The notes under the pieces were generated by a model. The model did no database searches. It saw only the letters and a list, made by a program, of their open reading frames with translations, and was not told the DNA's origin. Positions 1 through 7,077 of a DNA stretch of 59,039 bases are shown here, one piece after another. The translations under genes were made by a program, and so were the position numbers. Source of the stretch: Lentimicrobiaceae bacterium (GTDB taxonomy: Bacteria; Bacteroidota; Bacteroidia; Bacteroidales; F082); NCBI GenBank assembly GCA_031262365.1, contig JAISHW010000049.1, positions 1 to 59,039 of the forward strand, in the 5' to 3' direction. How positions within the stretch are numbered: the first letter of the stretch is position 1; each line of letters begins with the position of its first letter.

Positions 1-71
1 AGACTTATTGCCCGCTCGCGAAGTACAAGTCGCGCTGATTCTGTAACCGTCCTAAAATCTATCTTTTCCAT
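1..71 (-). CDS. IS630-like transposase, N-terminal fragment (runs off window)
   Basis: An open frame starts with ATG at 71 on the minus strand and stays open to the window edge (23 codons). It begins MEKIDFRTVTESARL and continues with LRERAIS. This resembles the N-terminal helix-turn-helix start of IS630-type transposases (IDFR...LRxRAIxLI). A Bacteroidota -7 box lies just upstream at 76-83. Only the N-terminus is visible, so the family call rests on this short stretch and on the TA at the insertion junction. Confidence 0.6.
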   Translation of the reverse strand, partial: MEKIDFRTVTESARLVLRERAIS

Positions 72-75
72 ACTG

Positions 76-83
76 CAAATATA
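76..83 (-). promoter_or_regulatory. -7 box of the IS630-like transposase promoter
   Basis: TATATTTG on the minus strand fits the Bacteroidota TAnnTTTG consensus. It ends only 4 bases before the transposase ATG at 71, which would give an almost leaderless mRNA. No clear -33 TTTG is seen. Confidence 0.5.
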
Positions 84-116
84 CAAAGTATTTTCGATAT
101 ATTACCGTCTGGTTAA

Positions 117-678
117 TAATAACTATATCTCTTGCTTCTTCATTGGTATAAGTAATTTCGGGATAGATAGGAAGCACATCCCAATTGGCACCGCGATCGT
201 AAGTCCGGTAAACGATAGGATCCCAACCGTCACCCGAACAGCCGTAAATCGTATCAATTCCGATACAAAGAATCTGATAAAACCATCCATTCACAGGTGT
301 CTGAATGTTTTCCCAAGTGTTGCCATCATCTTCCGAACGCATCAGAGAATTATTTCCGCTCCCACTGATATAAATATGGTCGGCTTCATTGATGGTTATC
401 GAATAAACAGGCCAAGTAGACCCGTATGCACTCGTTTTGAGTACCTGCTCCCAGCTTTGTCCGCCATCAATAGAGCGGAAAACACCTTGAGGAGGGTAGC
501 TCGGTTTTTTATTGCTTACACCAGCGAAAATATGTCCTTTGCTGTTGGTAGCCAAGCACTGTATAGTATAATCGCCTTCGATAGGAGTCAACTGCTGCCA
601 GAAATCCTGTGCATTGGCATTGCCAAGTGTGCACGCAAGCAGTAAAATAAGAAAAATGTGTTTGGTAAAAGTTTTCAT
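117..678 (-). pseudogene. T9SS BNR/sialidase-like repeat protein, 3' truncated by IS630-like element
   Basis: The reading frame starts at MKTFTKHIFL (678) with a signal peptide ending ANAQ. For about 185 residues it is nearly identical to the intact protein at 1074-2318, including the Asp-box/BNR motifs RSIDGGQSWE, RSEDDGNTWE and RTYDRGANWD. After EEARDIVI the homology stops at the IS630-like junction. The remaining frame, to a stop at 52, is IS sequence. The second half, including the C-terminal sorting domain, is missing, so any product would not be secreted by T9SS in the normal way. An upstream ATG at 747 exists but would precede the signal peptide by 23 unlikely residues. Confidence 0.85.
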
Positions 679-752
679 AAGGCAAACGTTTTTATCATGC
701 CATAAAGGTAAGAAAAAAGAAATTTGTTTTGTAAAAAAATGAAACAAAATAA

Positions 753-1058
753 TTAGGAAGCTACATTGCGCAAGCGGTTCATTTCGTAGGTAAACGTATA
801 ACCGATTGTCGAAGCTTGTGCGCAGCTACCGGTTCGTTGTTGGTCGTAAATCGGCGGAAAATAGATGCGCCAGTTATTGTGCGCCGAATCGGGTAGCGGT
901 GAGGCTGCCGACTGGGGCGAGAGTTGTAATACAGGTATTTGCGCTGCTTCGGCTTCCGTTAGCGGAAGTGCTCCGCTAATAAATTCCGTTTGTGCGTGCA
1001 GCTGCTGAACAGCAAAAAAACTGACAAACATCAGAAAAGTAAAAGTAATCTTTTTCAT
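753..1058 (-). pseudogene. Papain-like (C1A) cysteine peptidase, N-terminal fragment
   Basis: 101 codons. A signal peptide (MKKITFTFLMFVSFFAVQQL, cleavage near HAQ) leads into a short pro-region and then IYDQQRTGSCAQASTIGYTF. That matches the catalytic-cysteine segment of the C1A family (papain QGxCGSCW): the oxyanion Gln and the nucleophilic Cys are both present. The frame ends a few residues later at RNVAS-stop. The catalytic His and Asn and the rest of the fold are absent, and no continuation is visible in another frame down to 678. It starts 15 bp after the stop of the intact BNR gene on the same strand. Most likely a recombination remnant, not an active protease. Confidence 0.7.
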
Positions 1059-1073
1059 GACTTTTGTATTTCG

Positions 1074-2318
1074 TTAATATTTAATGAATTTGGATGTAAA
1101 TGTTTGATTTGAAGTTTGTGCTTTCAGCATATAGATGCCTGCTTGTAACATACTAATGTCAACTACTTGGTTTTCATTGCGCATCATTGTCTCAAATAGT
1201 TTTTTACCTAATAAATCATATACCGAAACTGTGGTGTTTTCTTTTATTTCGGTGCTATAAATAGTTAGGTTATCTCGTGCGGGGTTTGGATAAAAATTTA
1301 AGTTAAATTTTGTTTTCGGTTGTTCTTCAATTGATAGCATTGGCAGCGTACTTCTATAAATTCTATTATGATTATAACTATAGCTATATAAAAAATTATC
1401 TTTTCCAGTATGAAATCTTAATATGCCTACATTTTCCATATTTTCGAAAGCTATTCCATCATCGTATGAAACATACATGTTAAGCGATTTTACGTAAACA
1501 TGGTCGGCATAATCGACTACCACGTCGTAAGGAATATAGATTATATCAGGAAATGTTTCGACCGTTGTGGCACCGGCGCGCAACACACAAAACCCAATAC
1601 CTGCACTGGCAATGAATATATCGTCTTTCGAATTGATAGCCAGATGTTCTATAAAATCAACTTCCGGTGCAATATGCTCCCATGTATCGCCTTGGTCATA
1701 AGATCGGTATAAGCCGCCTTTATAATAATTATTATAACTAAGCGTACCTACATACAATACGCCATCGCTGCTAATAACTATATCTCTTGCTTCTTCATTG
1801 GTATAAGTAACTTCGGGATAGATAGGAAGCACATCCCAATTAGCACCGCGATCGTAAGTCCGGTAAACAGCAGGATCCCAACCATTAGGATCACCCGAAC
1901 AGCCGTAAATCGTATCAAGTCCGATACATAGAATCTGATAAAACCATCCATTCACAGGTGTCTGAATGTTTTCCCAAGTTTCGCCATCATCTTCTGAGCG
2001 CATCAGAGAATTATTTCCGCTCCCACTGATATAAATATGGTCGGCTTCATTGATGGTTATCGAATAAACGGGGCGAGAGGATCCCTGTGCGCCGGTTTTG
2101 AGTACCTGCTCCCAGCTTTGTCCGCCATCAATAGAACGGAAAACACCATCGGTCGGATAGCTGCTAACTCCTGTAAAAATATGCCCCTTGCTGTTGGTAG
2201 CAAGGCACATTACTTTTGTGCTATTGCCCGGTATCGGCGTAAGCTGTTGCCAGAAATCTTGCGCATTGGCATTGCCAAGTGTGCACGCAAGCAGTAAAAG
2301 AAAGAAGTGTTTTTTCAT
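1074..2318 (-). CDS. T9SS type A sorting-domain protein with BNR/Asp-box repeats
   Basis: 414 residues. A signal peptide (MKKHFFLLLLACTLGNANAQ) is followed by a repeat region with Asp-box motifs of the form S/T-x-D-x-G-x-T/S-W (RSIDGGQSWE, RSEDDGETWE, RTYDRGANWD, RSYDQGDTWE, VSYDDGIAFE). Such repeats form a beta-propeller of the sialidase/YCF48 type. The last roughly 80 residues (NFYPNPARDNLTIYS ... AGIYMLKAQ ... SKFIKY) are a typical T9SS type A C-terminal sorting domain, so the protein is expected at the cell surface or outside. Ligand or enzyme activity cannot be told. A truncated near-identical copy lies downstream (117-678). MITE copy 1 sits 55 bp upstream. Confidence 0.85.
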   Translation of the reverse strand: MKKHFFLLLLACTLGNANAQDFWQQLTPIPGNSTKVMCLATNSKGHIFTGVSSYPTDGVFRSIDGGQSWEQVLKTGAQGSSRPVYSITINEADHIYISGSGNNSLMRSEDDGETWENIQTPVNGWFYQILCIGLDTIYGCSGDPNGWDPAVYRTYDRGANWDVLPIYPEVTYTNEEARDIVISSDGVLYVGTLSYNNYYKGGLYRSYDQGDTWEHIAPEVDFIEHLAINSKDDIFIASAGIGFCVLRAGATTVETFPDIIYIPYDVVVDYADHVYVKSLNMYVSYDDGIAFENMENVGILRFHTGKDNFLYSYSYNHNRIYRSTLPMLSIEEQPKTKFNLNFYPNPARDNLTIYSTEIKENTTVSVYDLLGKKLFETMMRNENQVVDISMLQAGIYMLKAQTSNQTFTSKFIKY

Positions 2319-2372
2319 GAGATCGAAAGTTTTGTTGTGGGTGATAAAGATAAGGAAATAATTTGCAATTAG

Positions 2373-2493
2373 GGGAACTTCTAAAAATCCAAAATACCGC
2401 GTTACGCTCCCTCGCCAAAATGCTCATTTACGTTAGTAAACTTCGCTTTTGTTTCAGTCGCAAGCCTTGATATTGAAATTTTTAGAAGTCACC
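2373..2493 (+). mobile_element. 121-bp MITE, copy 1 (TSD TTAG)
   Basis: Terminal inverted repeats GGGAACTTCTAAAAAT and ATTTTTAGAAGTCACC bound 121 bp, flanked by a perfect 4-bp direct repeat TTAG (2369-2372 and 2494-2497). The inner palindrome TTTACGTTAGTAAA (2427-2440) lies exactly at the centre. It encodes no protein. Three further copies of identical length are at 29569, 35399 and 55684. This one ends 22 bp beyond the stop codon of the acetyltransferase gene. Confidence 0.9.
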
Positions 2494-2514
2494 TTAGGAA
2501 TCTCTCTTCCGCTT

Positions 2515-2970
2515 TTAAAAATCTTTCATCCACTCGAAATAGCTATAGTGTTGGTCGTTCATGCCGATTTTTCGATAGACTTCTTGCGCTCGCGTGTTCG
2601 ACTTATCGACGTACAACCGGATGCCACCAAGATTTTCATTTTTCGAAACCCTGTTTTTCACCTCTTCGTACATTTTCCTGAAAACACCTTTTCGGCGTGC
2701 TTCGGGAACAACATAAACCGACTGAATCCAATATACCGTTTTATTGCGCCACTCCGACCATTCCGACGTAACAAGCAGACAACCAACGATATTAGCGTCT
2801 TCTTTTGCAAGCAGATAAAATCCTTTTGCCGGATCATCGAAAATAGCTTTTACACCTTTGCGCAATGCAATAGGGTCGAGCCGTAGGTTTTCGGATTCTA
2901 AAGCCATTTCTTCTTGAAATCGGGCAAGAATATCCCCATCGTTAGCAGTTGCATTTACAATCGTTAGCAT
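2515..2970 (-). CDS. GNAT-family N-acetyltransferase
   Basis: 151 residues, a complete single GNAT domain. The acetyl-CoA pyrophosphate-binding motif A is visible as VYVVPEARRKGVFRKMYEEV (about residues 83-102), preceded by the beta-4 strand KTVYWIQS. The C-terminal part (YRKIGMNDQHYSYFEW) matches the usual GNAT motif B region. The substrate cannot be predicted. Its start codon is only 62 bp from the start of the divergent PurF-type gene, and their promoter boxes interleave in this gap. Confidence 0.85.
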   Translation of the reverse strand: MLTIVNATANDGDILARFQEEMALESENLRLDPIALRKGVKAIFDDPAKGFYLLAKEDANIVGCLLVTSEWSEWRNKTVYWIQSVYVVPEARRKGVFRKMYEEVKNRVSKNENLGGIRLYVDKSNTRAQEVYRKIGMNDQHYSYFEWMKDF

Positions 2971-2979
2971 GATTTTATG

Positions 2980-2987
2980 TATTTTTG
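2980..2987 (+). promoter_or_regulatory. -7 box for the PurF-type gene
   Basis: TATTTTTG fits the Bacteroidota TAnnTTTG consensus, 44 bp before the ATG at 3032. A second box, TAAATTTG, on the minus strand at 3002-3009 probably serves the divergent acetyltransferase, so the two transcripts would overlap at their 5' ends. Confidence 0.5.
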
Positions 2988-3031
2988 TATTTCCATCAGA
3001 GCAAATTTATCATAAAAAACGACGCACTTCC

Positions 3032-4936
3032 ATGAGCGACCAAATTAAGCACGAATGTGGTATTGCACTTATTCGACTTTTAAAACCCCTCGAATTTTAC
3101 ATAGCAAAATATGGAACCGCATTTTACGGACTTCAGAAACTCCATTTATTAACTGAAAAACAGCATAATAGAGGACAAGATGGTGCCGGAATTGCCGGAA
3201 TAAAATTCGATTTAGAACCCGGAAACCGATACATTAGTCGGATTCGTTCCAACTCGAACACACCGATTAAAGATATTTTCAATCAGGTTTACAATCAAAT
3301 TCAAGAGATAAAAGACAGTGCGAATTCGGGACGTTTGAGTGATGTGAATTGGCTGAAACAAAATGTCGATTTTACAGGCGAACTGTTCATGGGACACCTT
3401 CGTTACGGCACATTCGGCAAAAACGAAATCAAAAACCTGCATCCTTTTGTCCGGGCAAACAATTGGATGACACGCAATTTGGTATTAGCCGGAAATTTCA
3501 ACATGACCAACGTTGATGAGTTGTTTAATAAATTAGTCGATTTAGGACAATATCCGGTCGAAACTTCCGACACCATTACCGTTCTCGAAAAAATCGGACA
3601 TTTTCTCGATAAAGAAAATGACAAAATATATCGCAAATACCGCGACCAAGGCTTTTCGAAAAAAGACGTTTCGCACAAAATTGCTGAGGAACTGAATGTT
3701 CAGTCCATTTTAAAAGAAGCCGCTCAATATTGGGACGGCGGATTTGTCATCACCGGTATGTTTGGACATGGCGACGCTTTCGTATTTCGCGATCCGGCAG
3801 GCATTCGTCCGGCTTTCTATTATGCCGATGATGAAGTGGTGGTGGTTACATCTGAACGTCCGCCTATTCAGACAGCTTTCGATGTGCCTCAGAAATCGAT
3901 TCGTGAAATCAAACCCGGACACGCACTTATTATCAAGAAAAACGGCAAATGGGAAGAAGTGCTGTGCAAAGATCCGTTGCCACGAAAATCGTGTTCGTTC
4001 GAACGGATTTATTTTTCGCGCGGTACAGATGCCGAAATTTACAGCGAGCGTAAAGCTTTAGGACGCTTATTAGTCCCGAAAGTGCTCCAAGAAATTGATT
4101 ACAACATCTGTGATACGGTATTTTCGTACATTCCAAACACGGCTTCGGTTGCTTTTCGTGGGTTGGTTCAGGAATTAGATGTGTATTGCAACAATCTCAA
4201 GCGTGAAAAAATAATGGCTTCGCACGGCAAACTTGATGATGAAACGTTGAATGAAATTTTTAACACGCGCCTTCGCATTGAAGATATTGCCGTAAAAGAC
4301 ATGAAATTGCGCACTTTTATCACGCAAGACAATCAGCGTAACGATCTCGTTACACATGTTTATGACGTTACGTACGGACTTATTCGAGAAGGCATCGACA
4401 CTTTAGTCGTTCTCGACGATTCGATTGTTCGCGGCACCACATTACGCAACAGTATTATTCGTATTTTAGATCGGCTGGGACCAAAACGCATCATTATCGT
4501 TTCGTCGGCACCGCAAATTCGTTATCCCGATTGTTATGGAATTGATATGGCTAAATTGGGCGATTTTGTAGCTTTTAGAGCGGCAATCGAATTGTTGAAA
4601 GAAACGAAGCAAGAACACATTATCAATGCGGTTTACAACAAATGTAAGGCACAAGAAAAATTACCTAAAGAAGCAATTGTAAACTATGTAAAAGAAATTT
4701 ACGAGCCTTTCAAAGCACAACAAATTTCAGACAAGATAGCTCAGTTAGTTACAGCAAAAGATATTAAAGCACAAGTGCGTGTGATTTTTCAAACCATTGA
4801 AAGCCTTCATGAGGCAATACCTAACGATACGGGCGATTGGTATTTTACGGGCAATTATCCTACTCCGGGCGGAAATAAAGTCGTTAACAAGTCGTTTATC
4901 AATTTTATCGAAGGTCGAAACGAGCGGGCTTATTAA
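3032..4936 (+). CDS. purF: Amidophosphoribosyltransferase, long PurF-type
   Basis: 634 residues from the ATG at 3032; the frame is open further upstream but the family N-terminus MSDQIKHECGIAL starts here. An N-terminal glutamine amidotransferase (Ntn) domain has its nucleophilic Cys at residue 9 (ECGIAL), so a short propeptide must be removed. It contains NRGQDGAG and the GHLRYGT motif. The C-terminal half is a phosphoribosyltransferase with the PRPP loop VVLDDSIVRGTT. The reaction is the first committed step of purine synthesis (PRPP + glutamine to phosphoribosylamine). At 634 residues it is clearly longer than classical PurF (about 470-510), with extra sequence after the PRPP loop. Some Bacteroidota carry this long form besides the classical one, so its exact role is less sure. 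Confidence 0.8.
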   Translation: MSDQIKHECGIALIRLLKPLEFYIAKYGTAFYGLQKLHLLTEKQHNRGQDGAGIAGIKFDLEPGNRYISRIRSNSNTPIKDIFNQVYNQIQEIKDSANSGRLSDVNWLKQNVDFTGELFMGHLRYGTFGKNEIKNLHPFVRANNWMTRNLVLAGNFNMTNVDELFNKLVDLGQYPVETSDTITVLEKIGHFLDKENDKIYRKYRDQGFSKKDVSHKIAEELNVQSILKEAAQYWDGGFVITGMFGHGDAFVFRDPAGIRPAFYYADDEVVVVTSERPPIQTAFDVPQKSIREIKPGHALIIKKNGKWEEVLCKDPLPRKSCSFERIYFSRGTDAEIYSERKALGRLLVPKVLQEIDYNICDTVFSYIPNTASVAFRGLVQELDVYCNNLKREKIMASHGKLDDETLNEIFNTRLRIEDIAVKDMKLRTFITQDNQRNDLVTHVYDVTYGLIREGIDTLVVLDDSIVRGTTLRNSIIRILDRLGPKRIIIVSSAPQIRYPDCYGIDMAKLGDFVAFRAAIELLKETKQEHIINAVYNKCKAQEKLPKEAIVNYVKEIYEPFKAQQISDKIAQLVTAKDIKAQVRVIFQTIESLHEAIPNDTGDWYFTGNYPTPGGNKVVNKSFINFIEGRNERAY

Positions 4937-4938
4937 AC

Positions 4939-4974
4939 AAAAAATGCTTCATTGAATCAATGAAGCATTTTTTT
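4939..4974. terminator. Bidirectional rho-independent terminator
   Basis: A perfect hairpin AATGCTTCATT-gaatc-AATGAAGCATT is flanked by A and T runs on both sides. It lies between the convergent PurF-type gene (stop 4936) and HIT gene (stop 4991) and can end transcription from both. Confidence 0.85.
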
Positions 4975-4990
4975 GTCTTGCGATTTCAAT

Positions 4991-5383
4991 CTAAAGATTT
5001 GCCTTTATTTTATCGCATATCTCTTGAAATTCTTCGGAACTTAACGATAGTTTCGGTTGTTTGAAATCCATATCATAAATGGTATTTATCGGAATTAAAT
5101 GAATGTGTGCGTGAGGTACTTCTAAACCTATCACGGTCATTCCTATTTTTTTACATGGAATCACTTTTTCGATTGCCAAGGCTATTTTTTTTGCAAAGAC
5201 GATCATTTCTGCCAAGTCGGTATCTTCTACATTAAAAATGGAATCAACTTCTTTTTTAGGAATGACTAATGTGTGTCCTTTAGCTAACGGGTTGATATCG
5301 AGAAAAACAAAGAACTTGTCATTTTCGGCTATTTTGTAGCTTGGTATTTCACCATTTACGATTTTTGTGAATAGTGTTGCCAT
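4991..5383 (-). CDS. HIT-family (histidine triad) hydrolase
   Basis: 130 residues, the usual length for a single-domain Hint/HinT-type protein. The nucleotide-binding catalytic triad is HAHIHLIPI near residue 90 (H-x-H-x-H-phi), and the N-terminal half carries the typical FTKIVNGEIPSYKI opening. Members hydrolyse purine nucleoside phosphoramidates or aminoacyl-adenylates. It starts 3 bp after the greA stop, so the two form an operon. Confidence 0.9.
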   Translation of the reverse strand: MATLFTKIVNGEIPSYKIAENDKFFVFLDINPLAKGHTLVIPKKEVDSIFNVEDTDLAEMIVFAKKIALAIEKVIPCKKIGMTVIGLEVPHAHIHLIPINTIYDMDFKQPKLSLSSEEFQEICDKIKANL

Positions 5384-5386
5384 AAC

Positions 5387-5860
5387 TTAACGTGCTATTT
5401 CTTCAATTTCGAATGTCATTTTTCCTGCGGGAACCGTTATTTCTGCCTGATTTCCAACCTCTTTTCCAAGTAGTCCTCTTGCAATTGGTGAGTTTACCGA
5501 GATTTTACCGGTTCTCAAATCGGCTTCTTTTTCTGGAACAATTGTATAAGTCATTTTTGCGTTGTTCTTCAAGTTTTTAATTGTTACTTTCGAGAATAAC
5601 AACACTTTCGAAGTGTCCATTTTTGATTCGTCAATAATACGAGCCGTCATGATAAGTTCTTGAAGCTTGGATATTTTCAATTCAAGTAATCCTTGTGCTT
5701 CTTTAGCTGCATCATATTCGGCGTTTTCCGAAAGGTCTCCTTTGTCTCTTGCTTCCGCTATCATTTGCGAAACAAGGGGGCGTTGGCGAAGCATTAGTTC
5801 GTCTAATTCGTCTTTTAGTCTTTGTAGTCCTTCTTGTGTGAAATATTTTATTTCATCCAT
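5387..5860 (-). CDS. greA: Transcription elongation factor GreA
   Basis: 157 residues, full length. The N-terminal antiparallel coiled coil carries the tip acidic residues (ARDKGDLSENAEYDAAKEAQ, about residues 37-56) that stimulate the RNA polymerase cleavage activity. The C-terminal FKBP-like domain ends with the typical LLGKEVGNQAEITVPAG. It rescues backtracked RNA polymerase. Upstream partner of the HIT gene in a two-gene operon. Confidence 0.95.
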   Translation of the reverse strand: MDEIKYFTQEGLQRLKDELDELMLRQRPLVSQMIAEARDKGDLSENAEYDAAKEAQGLLELKISKLQELIMTARIIDESKMDTSKVLLFSKVTIKNLKNNAKMTYTIVPEKEADLRTGKISVNSPIARGLLGKEVGNQAEITVPAGKMTFEIEEIAR

Positions 5861-5901
5861 GTCAAGTAAAAAATTAAATATATATTAGATGCAAATAAGA
5901 T

Positions 5902-5934
5902 AAAAAGACCCTTACGAAAATTAAGGGTCTTTTT
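5902..5934. terminator. Rho-independent terminator after the PorV/PorQ-family gene
   Basis: A hairpin with arms AAAAAGACCCTTA and TAAGGGTCTTTTT lies 47 bp beyond the stop codon of the barrel gene at 5981 (minus strand). It closes the 15216-5981 operon and isolates it from greA. Confidence 0.8.
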
Positions 5935-5980
5935 ACCTTGCAAAGGTACAATTTATTTTGCGTATATTCTTTTCTTAAAA

Positions 5981-7051
5981 TTAGAATGAAATACGTGCTC
6001 CTATTGAATGTGTACCATCAAAATGTGCCGTAGAGCGGTATGAATAATCAACTGATAAAGTCATTTTTTTACTTAAAGGAGCCTGAACAGTAGCACCTAA
6101 ATTCAATCCTTTGTTGATGTTTGTGTTTTCATCGGTATCAATATTATCCCAAACTCCTTCTTCGTATGCATAACCGGCGCGCAACATCAAATAATTCTTT
6201 AATGAGAACTCTGCCCCAAGAATTATTTGGTCTTTTGTAAACGAGTTCGAGGTAAAGTTACCTGCTAATGTCAGACGGTAATCATTTTCAAAGTTGAAGT
6301 CATAAGCTGCACCAATGACAAGTTGTGTAGGCAACTCAAAAGGATCGGTACGTGCACTCACGGTATACTGATCGGAATAGTTTTGTGAAAAGAAGACTTT
6401 GTACGACAAACCATCGCCACTATACCTAAGGGTAGGTCCTATATTTTTCAGTGTTATACCAAAGTGTATTTGTTCTTGGCTACCGGTTACATACTGAATA
6501 CCGGCATCAAGAGCAACTCCGTTAATGCTCATATCAGCCATACTTTCGGAAATAATTTTAACAAGTATACCTCCATGGATACTATTCGAAAACGATTTTG
6601 CGAAAGAAATGTTGATATTCATTAAGCTAGGCGAGTATGTGGCTCCTGTTCCATCTGGTTTGTCCATCGTAGTAATTGGAATATCACCAAAACTCATTGA
6701 GGTTACTGATAATCCTATCACGCCAGCATCTCCTAATTTTTGGAGTAATCCAAAAGAAAACATTGAAATATCAGTTCCTTTTAGCCATGTTGTGTGAGAG
6801 AAGTTCAAATCGGTTCCTTTTGTAAAAGCAGTACCGGCGATGTTTCCAAACATGGCATCAAGACCTTTTACTGAAGCCATTCCTGCGTTGTTCCAACCTG
6901 CTGACATAGCCCATGGGTTTATTAATAGCTGTGAAGCTCCGGCTTGTCCAGATCTGTCTTTGTTGCCTGCGAATGTTCCCAAGCTAGAGAATCCGATAAG
7001 GATTGTCAAGCAACTTACGGTTAAGTATCTATAAATATTCTTCATGATCAT
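5981..7051 (-). CDS. PorV/PorQ-family outer-membrane barrel protein
   Basis: About 356 residues from the ATG at 7051 (the ATG at 7045 is equally possible); a longer frame to 7120 would overlap the upstream gene and lacks a signal start. The signal peptide (YRYLTVSCLTILIGFSSLGT) leads into SGQAGASQLLINPWAMSAGW. This is the N-terminal signature of PorV/PorQ-like proteins, in which a FadL-type 14-strand barrel is expected. The C-terminus ends in Phe (GARISF), as outer-membrane beta-barrels do. In T9SS, PorV ferries cargo to the sortase complex. Here the gene directly follows a very large T9SS-like protein, so it may be a dedicated partner rather than the housekeeping PorV. Confidence 0.7.
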   Translation of the reverse strand: MIMKNIYRYLTVSCLTILIGFSSLGTFAGNKDRSGQAGASQLLINPWAMSAGWNNAGMASVKGLDAMFGNIAGTAFTKGTDLNFSHTTWLKGTDISMFSFGLLQKLGDAGVIGLSVTSMSFGDIPITTMDKPDGTGATYSPSLMNINISFAKSFSNSIHGGILVKIISESMADMSINGVALDAGIQYVTGSQEQIHFGITLKNIGPTLRYSGDGLSYKVFFSQNYSDQYTVSARTDPFELPTQLVIGAAYDFNFENDYRLTLAGNFTSNSFTKDQIILGAEFSLKNYLMLRAGYAYEEGVWDNIDTDENTNINKGLNLGATVQAPLSKKMTLSVDYSYRSTAHFDGTHSIGARISF

Positions 7052-7077
7052 AGTTTTTTTTCGTTCGCATTTCAGTT

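Larger units (their letters stand above)
1..118 (-). mobile_element. IS630-like insertion sequence, one end (cut by window edge)
   Basis: The BNR pseudogene at 117-678 matches its intact paralogue up to TAATAACTATATC (117 onward) and then diverges abruptly. Everything to the left of about 117 is foreign and begins with a short AT-rich end followed by a promoter and a transposase start. A TA dinucleotide sits at the junction (117-118), as expected for IS630-family elements, which duplicate TA. The far end and the second TA copy are outside the window, so the target duplication cannot be confirmed. Confidence 0.7.
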
